The translations under genes and the position numbers were made by a program. From positions 1,023,501 to 1,087,500 of the forward strand of contig NZ_CP060695.1 of NCBI RefSeq assembly GCF_014352875.1: DNA of 64,000 nt. Direction: 5' to 3'. The stretch is from Polaribacter pectinis. Lineage in GTDB: Bacteria; Bacteroidota; Bacteroidia; Flavobacteriales; Flavobacteriaceae. A model generated the notes under the pieces. It was not told the origin of the DNA. It did not search any database and saw only the letters and a program-made list of their open reading frames with translations. Shown piece by piece: positions 35,043 through 42,263 of the stretch (its first letter is position 1; each line of letters begins with the position of its first letter).

Positions 35043-35555
35043 ATGGAAGATAAAATTTTAGAAAGCATCGCATATATTTTGCCTGCTGCAGTAACTGGTT
35101 TTGTGGCTTATTATATGTTTAACGGATTCATCAAAAACAAAAATTCTGAAAAACAATTAGAACTTTTAGCACAAAGAAAAAAAGAAGCTTTACCTATTAA
35201 ATTACAAGCTTACGAACGTTTAATGCTCTTTTGCGACAGAATAAACCCTGTAAAGATATTAATGCGAATTCCACCAATCTCTACAAATACAAACGATTAT
35301 TTACAATTATTAACAGCAAACATAGAACAAGAATTTGAACACAATTTAGTGCAACAAATTTACGTTTCTCAAGATACTTGGACAGCAATACACGCTGCCA
35401 AAAATGCAGTAATTAATAAATTAAAACAAGTTGCAGAAAATTCTTCTTCTGCAAATGATTTAAGAGAGAATGTGTTAATAGATTACTCTAAATCTTTACC
35501 ACCAACAGAAACTGCTGTTGACTTTATTAAAAATGAAGTAAGAAAATTATTATAA
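35043..35555 (+). CDS. Membrane-anchored protein of unknown function, third gene of the satD operon
   Basis: 170 residues. One N-terminal membrane helix (AYILPAAVTGFVAYYMF, about 11-27) is followed by a helical cytoplasmic domain with the blocks LPIKLQAYERLMLFCDRINP, EQEFEHNLVQQIYVS and YSKSLPPTETAVDFIK. I recognise it as a conserved hypothetical family of Bacteroidetes but cannot name a function. It starts 3 nt after DUF3307 and ends before the terminator at 35562, so it is cotranscribed with satD-DUF3307 here; the association may be local only. Confidence 0.72.
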   Translation: MEDKILESIAYILPAAVTGFVAYYMFNGFIKNKNSEKQLELLAQRKKEALPIKLQAYERLMLFCDRINPVKILMRIPPISTNTNDYLQLLTANIEQEFEHNLVQQIYVSQDTWTAIHAAKNAVINKLKQVAENSSSANDLRENVLIDYSKSLPPTETAVDFIKNEVRKLL

Positions 35556-35561
35556 AAAAAA

Positions 35562-35592
35562 CTCCGTTTATAGAATATTTCTACAAACGGAG
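35562..35592. terminator. Terminator between the satD operon and the B12 receptor gene
   Basis: 8-bp stem CTCCGTTT / AAACGGAG extended by TAG/CTA, flanked by an A-run (left) and T-rich tract (right); serves both convergent transcripts. Confidence 0.8.
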
Positions 35593-35626
35593 CTTTCGTC
35601 TTTTTCTTTTTAGCCTTTTTCCCTTT

Positions 35627-37573
35627 CTAAAATTGTAACCTTACTCCTACTTTATAATTTCTTCCTCTTGTAGAATACCCTAAAATATCATCATAATCTT
35701 CATTTAAAATATTAGTAACTGCTCCAAAAATGGTTACAGTTTCTCCTAATAATTTATAATTTGTCATAAAATCTAATACTTGGTAACTCTCTAAAATAAC
35801 ATCTTCGCCAGCAGTTCCAAAAGAACCATATCTATCAAAAATTGTTCTTTCACTTACATTTCTATATGTAAAATTGAAAAAAGCTTTCTTAAATGGCGTA
35901 ATATCTAAACCTGCAACAATTTTGTTTTCAGGAATGTAATCGTTAAAATCTTCTGTTTTATCTCTATCTATATAAGTATATGATGCATTTACAGTTAAAA
36001 ATGAAGTAGGAATTATCTTTGTATTTACCTCAAACCCGTTGGCATCAGAAGTACTATTTCCATATTTAAAAGTAGAACTATCATAAATAATTGCATCCGT
36101 TTCTTTTCTATTAAAATAAACTGCATCTAATTGTAACCAATCTTGGTAATTTACATCAAAACCTGCCTCTATAGTTTCGTTAGTTTCTGGTTTTAAATCG
36201 ATATTTCCAGAAAAACCATCATATAATTGGTATAAACTTGGCGCAATAAAAGCAGTACTATAAGAAGCTAATAATTTTACAGAAGTATCTTCGTTTTTAA
36301 GAATTGAATATGCTAGGTTTCCATCATAAACAAACTGATTTCCATAGACATTGTGTATATTTAAACGTCCACCAACATTTACACTTAATCCGTAATCAGA
36401 AATATAAACTACACTAGCGTAAGGATCTATTGTGTTAAAATTAGCAATTCCTTTTTCTATAGTTGCAAAAGGAGTTACAGTATTATTACTATGAATTTGA
36501 TAGTTAACACCCGTAATTAATTGCAATTGATTAGAAAACTCGTATTTATTAACCAAATCTACATTTACACTTCTACCAACAAACTCATAAGTATCTAATG
36601 TGTTAGAAAATGAATTAAATTGATTCAAATCTCTCTCAACCACATTTGCTGAAGCTAAAAGATAAACTTGCCCTTTAATATATTTATAAGAAGGTTTTAT
36701 ACCAATTCTAAATTGTTCTTGGTTTCCTGAATTTACATCACTATCTGAAAAAGCACCTGCATCAAAATCATATTCAAATTCATCGTAATTTAAAAAAGTT
36801 TCAATACTTAACTTATCATTTATATTGTACCCTAATTTTAACAAACCGTTTTTAGAATAAAAAGCATCGTTTTCAAAAGCAGTATTTGTTTTACTTTTTG
36901 CTGATGACATTCCATCTACACCTGTTAAACTAAAAGAACCTAAAAAATTAAAATCTCCAATAGTTCCATTAATGTTTACATTTTGGTTTCTATCAGACAA
37001 ACTTCCTTTATCTGAATTTGCAGTATTATTTGTACCCAAACTTGTTTCGAAAGAACCAGAAATTTTATCTTTTGAAGCTTTCTTTAAAATAACATTTATT
37101 ACTGCAGTTGCGGCACCAGAACCATATAAAGTAGATGAGGCTCCTTTTAAAATCTCTATACTTTCTATTTGATTTACTGCTAATAAACGCAAATCAAATT
37201 CTTGATTAATTGCAGATTGATCTGTTACAGGAACACCATCAATTAAAACTAAAACTTGCCTACTTCTTCCACCACGAATATTAATACTTCTTGGTTCTGT
37301 TGGGTTTGCATTTACACCTCTAACATCTATACCAGCAATGGTATTTAGAATTTCAATAACAGATTTACCTGCATTTTGTTGCAGTTGTTTTTGTGAAATT
37401 ACATTAATTACTTTACCTGTGTTTTCTTTTTTCAGGCTGAATTTAGTTGCAGTAACTACAACTTCTTTTAACGTTTCTACGTTTTCTTTTTGCGTCTGTT
37501 TTTTTTGCGAAAAAAGATTAGTGTTGACAAAACTACATGCCAAAACACCAACAATTACTAATTGTTTTTTCAT
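35627..37573 (-). CDS. btuB: TonB-dependent outer-membrane receptor, cobalamin (BtuB-like)
   Basis: 648 residues. Signal peptide (MKKQLVIVGVLACSFVNTNLFSQ), TonB box ETLKEVVVTATKF, plug domain (about 45-165: IEILNTIAGIDVRG, INIRGGRSRQVLVLIDGVP), and a 22-strand barrel ending in aromatic Phe (YKVGVRLQF). Length is typical of BtuB and much shorter than SusC-type receptors. The substrate is inferred from the cobalamin riboswitch directly upstream (37674-37836), which would shut off expression when B12 is plentiful, and from the divergent BtuF-like lipoprotein. Confidence 0.9.
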   Translation of the reverse strand: MKKQLVIVGVLACSFVNTNLFSQKKQTQKENVETLKEVVVTATKFSLKKENTGKVINVISQKQLQQNAGKSVIEILNTIAGIDVRGVNANPTEPRSINIRGGRSRQVLVLIDGVPVTDQSAINQEFDLRLLAVNQIESIEILKGASSTLYGSGAATAVINVILKKASKDKISGSFETSLGTNNTANSDKGSLSDRNQNVNINGTIGDFNFLGSFSLTGVDGMSSAKSKTNTAFENDAFYSKNGLLKLGYNINDKLSIETFLNYDEFEYDFDAGAFSDSDVNSGNQEQFRIGIKPSYKYIKGQVYLLASANVVERDLNQFNSFSNTLDTYEFVGRSVNVDLVNKYEFSNQLQLITGVNYQIHSNNTVTPFATIEKGIANFNTIDPYASVVYISDYGLSVNVGGRLNIHNVYGNQFVYDGNLAYSILKNEDTSVKLLASYSTAFIAPSLYQLYDGFSGNIDLKPETNETIEAGFDVNYQDWLQLDAVYFNRKETDAIIYDSSTFKYGNSTSDANGFEVNTKIIPTSFLTVNASYTYIDRDKTEDFNDYIPENKIVAGLDITPFKKAFFNFTYRNVSERTIFDRYGSFGTAGEDVILESYQVLDFMTNYKLLGETVTIFGAVTNILNEDYDDILGYSTRGRNYKVGVRLQF

Positions 37574-37673
37574 TTTTAATGATTTAATTGAAACAATAAA
37601 TCAGGTAAATTTTGTGTACGAATTGGTATTAGTACATAAACTTTTATCCCGAAAGTTTTTAACTCGTGAAAAT

Positions 37674-37836
37674 GGCAGGTCTCCTGACTTGCGTCTTGTA
37701 ACAAACCTTCCCAACAATAAAATTGTCAGTGGTAAAAGAATTAGTTACAAGCTTTATAGCTTACAGTTGCGGGAACAGTTCTGGAGTTTAACCAGATTCC
37801 CTTTTAATTTGATGCAAAATAATTATTACATCAAAA
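37674..37836 (-). promoter_or_regulatory. Cobalamin (adenosylcobalamin) riboswitch controlling btuB
   Basis: On the minus strand: a hairpin TTTGATG/CATCAAA (37808-37836), then GGGAATCTGG, ACTCCAGAACTGTTCCCGC, AACTGTAAGC, CCACTGAC, TTGGGAAGG and finally the B12-box region AAGTCAGGAGACCTGCC (ending at 37674). These are the conserved blocks of the B12 riboswitch in their proper order. It sits about 100 nt before the btuB ATG, in the 339-bp gap 37574-37912. It belongs to btuB only; the plus-strand neighbour lies outside it. Confidence 0.95.
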
Positions 37837-37848
37837 CCAAAATCGGCG

Positions 37849-37856
37849 CAAAAGTA
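37849..37856 (-). promoter_or_regulatory. Possible -7 box TACTTTTG of the riboswitch-btuB transcript
   Basis: TAnnTTTG on the minus strand, 12 nt upstream of the first riboswitch hairpin. Confidence 0.5.
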
Positions 37857-37879
37857 GTTTAAATATTGTTATTATAAAA

Positions 37880-37887
37880 TAGTTTTG
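37880..37887 (+). promoter_or_regulatory. Possible -7 box TAGTTTTG of the BtuF-like gene
   Basis: TAnnTTTG on the plus strand, 25 nt before the ATG at 37913; only 23 bp separate it from the divergent box of btuB. Confidence 0.45.
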
Positions 37888-37912
37888 TAATCTTGTTGAA
37901 AATTTACTTTTG

Positions 37913-39049
37913 ATGAAAAAAAATATCCAAAACTCATTTTTGTTATTACTTTTATTTATCTCTTTTTCTTGTAAGAAAGAAGTTATAAAAATTGATAATA
38001 AAACTCAACTTGCAAGCACTATTAAATATGCAAAAGGCTTTGATATTGGTGAAGAAAATGGAATGAAAAAGTTGATAATTAAATCTGCTTACAAAGGATC
38101 TAAAGATGTTTTTGAATACCTTATTGAAGAAAAATTAGCAGAAAAAAATGATTCTAAAAAGAATGTTATTCAAGTTCCAATTGATAAAATTGTAGTTACT
38201 TCTACTACCCATATTCCAATGGTAGAATTATTAAATGAAGAAACTTCTATTGTTGGTTTTCCATATTCTAAATATGTTTCGTCAGAAAAAACGAGGGTTT
38301 TAATTGAAGAAGGGAAAATTACAGAAATAGGGAAAGAGAATTCTTTAAACACAGAAATATTATTAGACTTACAACCAGAATTGGTAGTTGGTTATAGTGT
38401 TTCTTCCGCTGATAAATCTTTATCTACATTACAAAAAGCAGGAATAAATGTAATTTATAATGGAGATTGGTTAGAAGAAACGCCTTTAGGAAGAGCAGAA
38501 TGGATTAAATTTTTCGGTGTTTTATTTGATAATGAAAAACAAGCAGATAGTATTTTTAAAGTAATTGAAAATAATTATTTAGAGGCGAAACAAATCGCTT
38601 TAAAATCAACAAAAAAACCTACAATTTTATCTGGTGCAATTATGAGTAAAGATATTTGGAATTTACCTGCTGGAGATAGTTTTGTAGCTACTTTTTTAAA
38701 AGATGCAAACCTTAATTATTTATGGGGAAATTCCGAAGGAAAAGGAAGTTTATCTTTAAGTTTCGAAAGCGTTTTTGATAAAGGACAAAAAGCAGATTTT
38801 TGGATTGCTCCAGGTTATTTTTCATCGAAAGAGCAACTCTTAAAAAGCAATGAATTGTATGCTAGATTTTCGTCATTTAAAAATGATGAAATTTATACGC
38901 CTTCTACCAAAAAAGGAAAAACTGGTGGTGTTATTTATTACGAATTAGCGCCAACAAGACCAGATTTGGTTTTAAAGGATATTATTAAAATTACAAATCC
39001 AGAATTATTGCCAAATTACCAATTAACTTTCTTTGAAAAGATGCAATAA
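37913..39049 (+). CDS. BtuF-like ABC-transporter substrate-binding lipoprotein
   Basis: 378 residues from the ATG at 37913; an in-frame TTG precedes it. Lipobox SFSCKK places it on a membrane. It is a class-III periplasmic binding protein of the Fe-siderophore/B12 group: KIVVTSTTHIPMVELL, IVGFPYSKYV, LDLQPELVVGYS, LQKAGINVIYNGDWLEETPLGRAEWI (split near YNG) and the long inter-lobe helix EWIKFFGVLFDNEKQAD. B12 is inferred from the divergent riboswitch-controlled receptor; a siderophore is possible. The permease and ATPase genes do not follow: the transcript ends at the 39050 terminator. Confidence 0.85.
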   Translation: MKKNIQNSFLLLLLFISFSCKKEVIKIDNKTQLASTIKYAKGFDIGEENGMKKLIIKSAYKGSKDVFEYLIEEKLAEKNDSKKNVIQVPIDKIVVTSTTHIPMVELLNEETSIVGFPYSKYVSSEKTRVLIEEGKITEIGKENSLNTEILLDLQPELVVGYSVSSADKSLSTLQKAGINVIYNGDWLEETPLGRAEWIKFFGVLFDNEKQADSIFKVIENNYLEAKQIALKSTKKPTILSGAIMSKDIWNLPAGDSFVATFLKDANLNYLWGNSEGKGSLSLSFESVFDKGQKADFWIAPGYFSSKEQLLKSNELYARFSSFKNDEIYTPSTKKGKTGGVIYYELAPTRPDLVLKDIIKITNPELLPNYQLTFFEKMQ

Positions 39050-39085
39050 AAAAAAGTCTCCAATATTTCTATTGAAGACTTTTTT
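39050..39085 (+). terminator. Intrinsic terminator after the BtuF-like gene
   Basis: Interrupted stem AAAAAGTCT-C-CAAT / ATTG-A-AGACTTTTT around a 6-nt ATTTCT loop, directly after the stop codon, ending in a T-run. Confidence 0.85.
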
Positions 39086-39200
39086 GCACTAATTGGGGGA
39101 TTACTATATATCGCTCTGATAATGTAAAATTAGTAAATATCTCATAAATTCTATTTTTTTAGTTGGGTAGTTTTTGGGTAGTAAAACACTAAATAGACTG

Positions 39201-40535
39201 TTAATGCTGACTTTTAGCAATTACTAACACTTCTTTTCTACTTTTTATATTTAATTTTTCATAAATATTTTTAATATGAAACTTTACTGTATTTACAGAA
39301 ATATTTAAAAGTGTTCCTATTTCTTTATTTGATTTTCCATCTACAATTAATTTAAAAATCTCATCTTCTCTAATACTTAAAACCGATGCTAATTTTTGAT
39401 TCAAAATTTCTTTTTCTTCAGATATTTCTTCAGATAAATTTTTAATTTCTTTAGAATAATTAATAATTTCTTGTTTCATAAAATAATTATCATCTCTTAA
39501 AACTTTCATTCTATATAATACTGCAATAGAAAGAATTATCATTTCAAAAAAAGCTCCAATTTTAATGGTAATTGAATCGATATCAATAATTGATAAACCA
39601 ATAAATTTTAGTATAAAGAAATCTATAGAGGAGAATAAAAGCAACACGTATGCTACTGTTAATATTTTATTATAAAAGCTTTTATTAAATAGTAAGATTG
39701 AAACGACCCAATATATAAAAAGTAATAAAAAAACTAACACGTTAAGTGTAAGCAAGTAATAATAATTATTAAAAATTAAAAAAAGTATTGCAACAACTAT
39801 AATTACACCACCAACAGAATAGCTAATTCTTTTAATTTTAGGATAGTACCTGTCTAAAAACAGATAACTACTCGCAAATTTAGCTGAAAAATAAGTTAAT
39901 AATACTAAACTTAAAGTCACAATAAATCTATTAAGGGCTTCACTAATATTATAAAAATTTAACATGCCATCCATGGAAAAAATTCCCAAACAAGTAAAAC
40001 CTAAAAAGAGCGAATAGTATAGAAAAGTATCTTCTTTAAAAAGAAAAAAGTAAAAGAAATTATAAAGAATAATAAAAAAAGCAACACCGTAATAAAAACA
40101 GTTAAAAATTAGTTGATGTTTTTGATTTACAAACGAGGCTTCTTCTGTATCAAACTCAATGGGTATGTAAGAATGAAGTTTGGATTTAATTTTTATATAA
40201 ACATCATTTTCTCTAGAAAAACGATATGTTAGATACCTTTGGTTGTTAAGTTTCTCTATTATATTAGAATTTTGATAAACAATTGCATCTGTATACCTAT
40301 CATATGTAACCCTAAAAATATAGTTTTTATCTGTTTTATATGCTGGTATTTTAAACCAATAAGTAGCGTTATTATAACCCTCACTTATTTCATTTTTTAA
40401 TAAATTGAAATCTGCATTTTTTATAGATTCTTTATTAAAAATATTTTCAGAATCTTTAACAAAATAAATATCTGTCTGCGAAAAGCTTATTCCAAACCAA
40501 AGGAATAAGAAAATATAAAGTAGTTGTTTTTGCAT
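39201..40535 (-). CDS. 7TM sensor (7TMR-DISM) fused to a LuxR-type DNA-binding domain
   Basis: 444 residues. Signal peptide (1-19), an extracytoplasmic beta-rich DISMED2-type sensor (about 20-130: NNATYWFKIPAY, YTDAIVYQNSN), seven membrane helices (about 140-345), a coiled coil (350-380: EIINYSKEIKNLSEEISEEK) and a C-terminal LuxR/GerE HTH (about 384-444: EDEIFKLIVDGKSNKEIGTLLNIS, VNTVKFHIKNIYEKLNI). There is no kinase or cyclase domain, so the DNA-binding domain appears tethered to the membrane as a one-protein signalling system. A TTGGGGGAT motif lies on both sides of the gene (about 39094 and 40545). Confidence 0.88.
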   Translation of the reverse strand: MQKQLLYIFLFLWFGISFSQTDIYFVKDSENIFNKESIKNADFNLLKNEISEGYNNATYWFKIPAYKTDKNYIFRVTYDRYTDAIVYQNSNIIEKLNNQRYLTYRFSRENDVYIKIKSKLHSYIPIEFDTEEASFVNQKHQLIFNCFYYGVAFFIILYNFFYFFLFKEDTFLYYSLFLGFTCLGIFSMDGMLNFYNISEALNRFIVTLSLVLLTYFSAKFASSYLFLDRYYPKIKRISYSVGGVIIVVAILFLIFNNYYYLLTLNVLVFLLLFIYWVVSILLFNKSFYNKILTVAYVLLLFSSIDFFILKFIGLSIIDIDSITIKIGAFFEMIILSIAVLYRMKVLRDDNYFMKQEIINYSKEIKNLSEEISEEKEILNQKLASVLSIREDEIFKLIVDGKSNKEIGTLLNISVNTVKFHIKNIYEKLNIKSRKEVLVIAKSQH

Positions 40536-40591
40536 TTAAAATATTTGGGGGATAATACTTAAATATACTAATAAAATTGATAGTAAGTTTT

Positions 40592-41275
40592 TTAAATTTG
40601 ATAAAAACCAGCAGTTGCGTGAATCATTGTCGTATCAAAAACGGGTACAGAAACATCTTCTTGATTGATTAATAACGGAATTTCTGTACATCCTAAAATA
40701 ATACCTTCTGCCCCACTTTCTATTTGTTTGTTAATAATGTTGATGTAATTTACTTTAGAAACAGGATTAATTTCTCCTTTCGATAATTCATCGTAAATAA
40801 CTCGATGAATTTCGTTTCTATCTAATTCATTAGGAATAATGGTTTCGATTCCAAATGACGTTAAAATATCTTTGAAGAAGTCTTTTTCCATGGTGTATTT
40901 TGTACCTAATAAAGACACTTTTTTCAACTTCTTCTCAATGATTTGTTTTGCTGTTGCTTCTGCAATATGAATTACTGGAATATTCACCACATTTCTAACA
41001 GCATCAATACACAAATGCATGGTATTTGCACAAATTAAAATACAAGTTGCGCCTCCTTTTTCTAAACTTTTTCCAGCTTTTGCCATTAATTCGTTCAACT
41101 TATCCCAATTTCCTTCAACTTGAAGTTTAGAAATCTCTCCAAAATCAAAAGAATTCATAATTACTTTTGCTGAATGTTTTGCGCCTAATTTTTCCGCATT
41201 TAACTGGTTTAAAATTCGGTAATATAAAATTGTTGATTCTGGCGTAATTCCACCAATAAGTCCTATTTTATTCAT
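40592..41275 (-). CDS. Aspartate/glutamate racemase family protein
   Basis: 227 residues from the ATG at 41275, where the family N-terminus MNKIGLIGGITPESTILYY begins; a longer reading frame extends into the upstream gene. Cofactor-independent racemase fold with the two catalytic cysteines: ILICANTMHL and GIILGCTEIPLL. It would interconvert L- and D-aspartate (or glutamate, or hydantoin-like substrates); the YgeA/aspartate racemase subgroup fits the GGITPEST start. The ATG overlaps the stop of the DUF2834 gene by 4 nt (ATGA), so the two are coupled. Confidence 0.87.
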   Translation of the reverse strand: MNKIGLIGGITPESTILYYRILNQLNAEKLGAKHSAKVIMNSFDFGEISKLQVEGNWDKLNELMAKAGKSLEKGGATCILICANTMHLCIDAVRNVVNIPVIHIAEATAKQIIEKKLKKVSLLGTKYTMEKDFFKDILTSFGIETIIPNELDRNEIHRVIYDELSKGEINPVSKVNYINIINKQIESGAEGIILGCTEIPLLINQEDVSVPVFDTTMIHATAGFYQI

Positions 41276-41604
41276 GTTTTTTGAAGTTTTTCTAAAGCAT
41301 TTGCTCTCATATATAAAAACAACGGAAACGTAAATGCAATGGCGATTAAAAAAGTAAGCGGAATTAATACCCACCAAAACCTAATTTTAAGTTTTATAGA
41401 TTCTGGAATCATAAACACAAAAAAAGTTAGCACAACAACCGTTAAATCTGCACCAAAAGATTTACCTACAAAATTGACTTGTGCATCTTGCATAAAACCT
41501 AAAAAAGTAGGGTTTTCTGTAGTTTGAAACCATTGAATATTATAATACCAAGTATAACAAATTCCTAAAACTGATAATGCTAAATAAAGGTTTTTAAGTT
41601 TCAT
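41272..41604 (-). CDS. DUF2834 small membrane protein
   Basis: 110 residues with three membrane helices (about 5-22, 50-70 and 78-98). The pattern YNIQWF near the first helix, then FWWVLIPLTFLIAIAFTFPLFLY, fits the DUF2834 family, whose function is unknown. It overlaps the racemase gene by 4 nt. Confidence 0.75.
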   Translation of the reverse strand: MKLKNLYLALSVLGICYTWYYNIQWFQTTENPTFLGFMQDAQVNFVGKSFGADLTVVVLTFFVFMIPESIKLKIRFWWVLIPLTFLIAIAFTFPLFLYMRANALEKLQKT

Positions 41605-41626
41605 GAGAAATTTAGTTATCTAATTT

Positions 41627-42253
41627 TTAGTATATCCAATATATTAGATTAACATTAAAATTCCTGTTTTTTATAACTGTTTCTATAAAGTTATTATCGC
41701 CATCTTCAGCTATATTATTCAAACCTAAATTATAAATAAAATCGAGGGTAAATTTGTTAATTTTTAACCCAATTCCTCCAGTTATTCCAAAATCAAGTTT
41801 TTTAAATTCTTTGTTTAAAGGAGTTTCAATAGGAGAATTTAAAACATTATAATCTCCGCCAATTAAATATGAAATATAACCTCCAAATTTTATATTCGGG
41901 CCAACTTTTGTTGTTTTTTTGTCTGCTAATAAAAGTAAGGGAACTTTTAAATAATTTAATGTAGCTGATTTTGCTAAATATGAGCCTCCATTAATATTTA
42001 ATCTATCGTGTTTAAATCCATTTTGTATAAATGTTAAACCTGTCTGAAAAAACACATTTTGTCCTATTTTAGTTTTATAATCAAATCCAAAATTTACACC
42101 AAAAACATTTTTATAATCTAATTCTTTAGAATTATTTTGAACTTTATCTTTATTTAATTGGGTTGATAAATTCATTCCAAAATGAAAGCCAAAATCTTGA
42201 CTGAGAACAAATGGAGAAATCAAAAGCAAATAAATTAAAATTCCTTTTTTCAT
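41627..42253 (-). CDS. Outer-membrane beta-barrel protein (PorT/OMP_b-brl_2-like)
   Basis: 208 residues from the ATG at 42253, chosen because it opens a signal peptide (MKKGILIYLLLISPFVLSQ); a longer frame would overlap parC. Alternating hydrophobic strands (FGFHFGMNLSTQ, GVNFGFDYKTKI, FQTGLTFIQNGFK, FGITGGIGLKINKF, LDFIYNLGLNNIA) and an aromatic C-terminus (NLIYWIY) suggest a small eight-stranded barrel like the PorT family. Substrate and role unknown. It starts 10 nt after parC on the same strand. Confidence 0.8.
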   Translation of the reverse strand: MKKGILIYLLLISPFVLSQDFGFHFGMNLSTQLNKDKVQNNSKELDYKNVFGVNFGFDYKTKIGQNVFFQTGLTFIQNGFKHDRLNINGGSYLAKSATLNYLKVPLLLLADKKTTKVGPNIKFGGYISYLIGGDYNVLNSPIETPLNKEFKKLDFGITGGIGLKINKFTLDFIYNLGLNNIAEDGDNNFIETVIKNRNFNVNLIYWIY

Positions 42254-42263
42254 TTTTATTCTA

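Noticed and set aside
37338..37862. Plus-strand frame across the btuB start and riboswitch
   Set aside because: It runs antisense to the signal peptide of btuB and through the riboswitch; no protein-like features.
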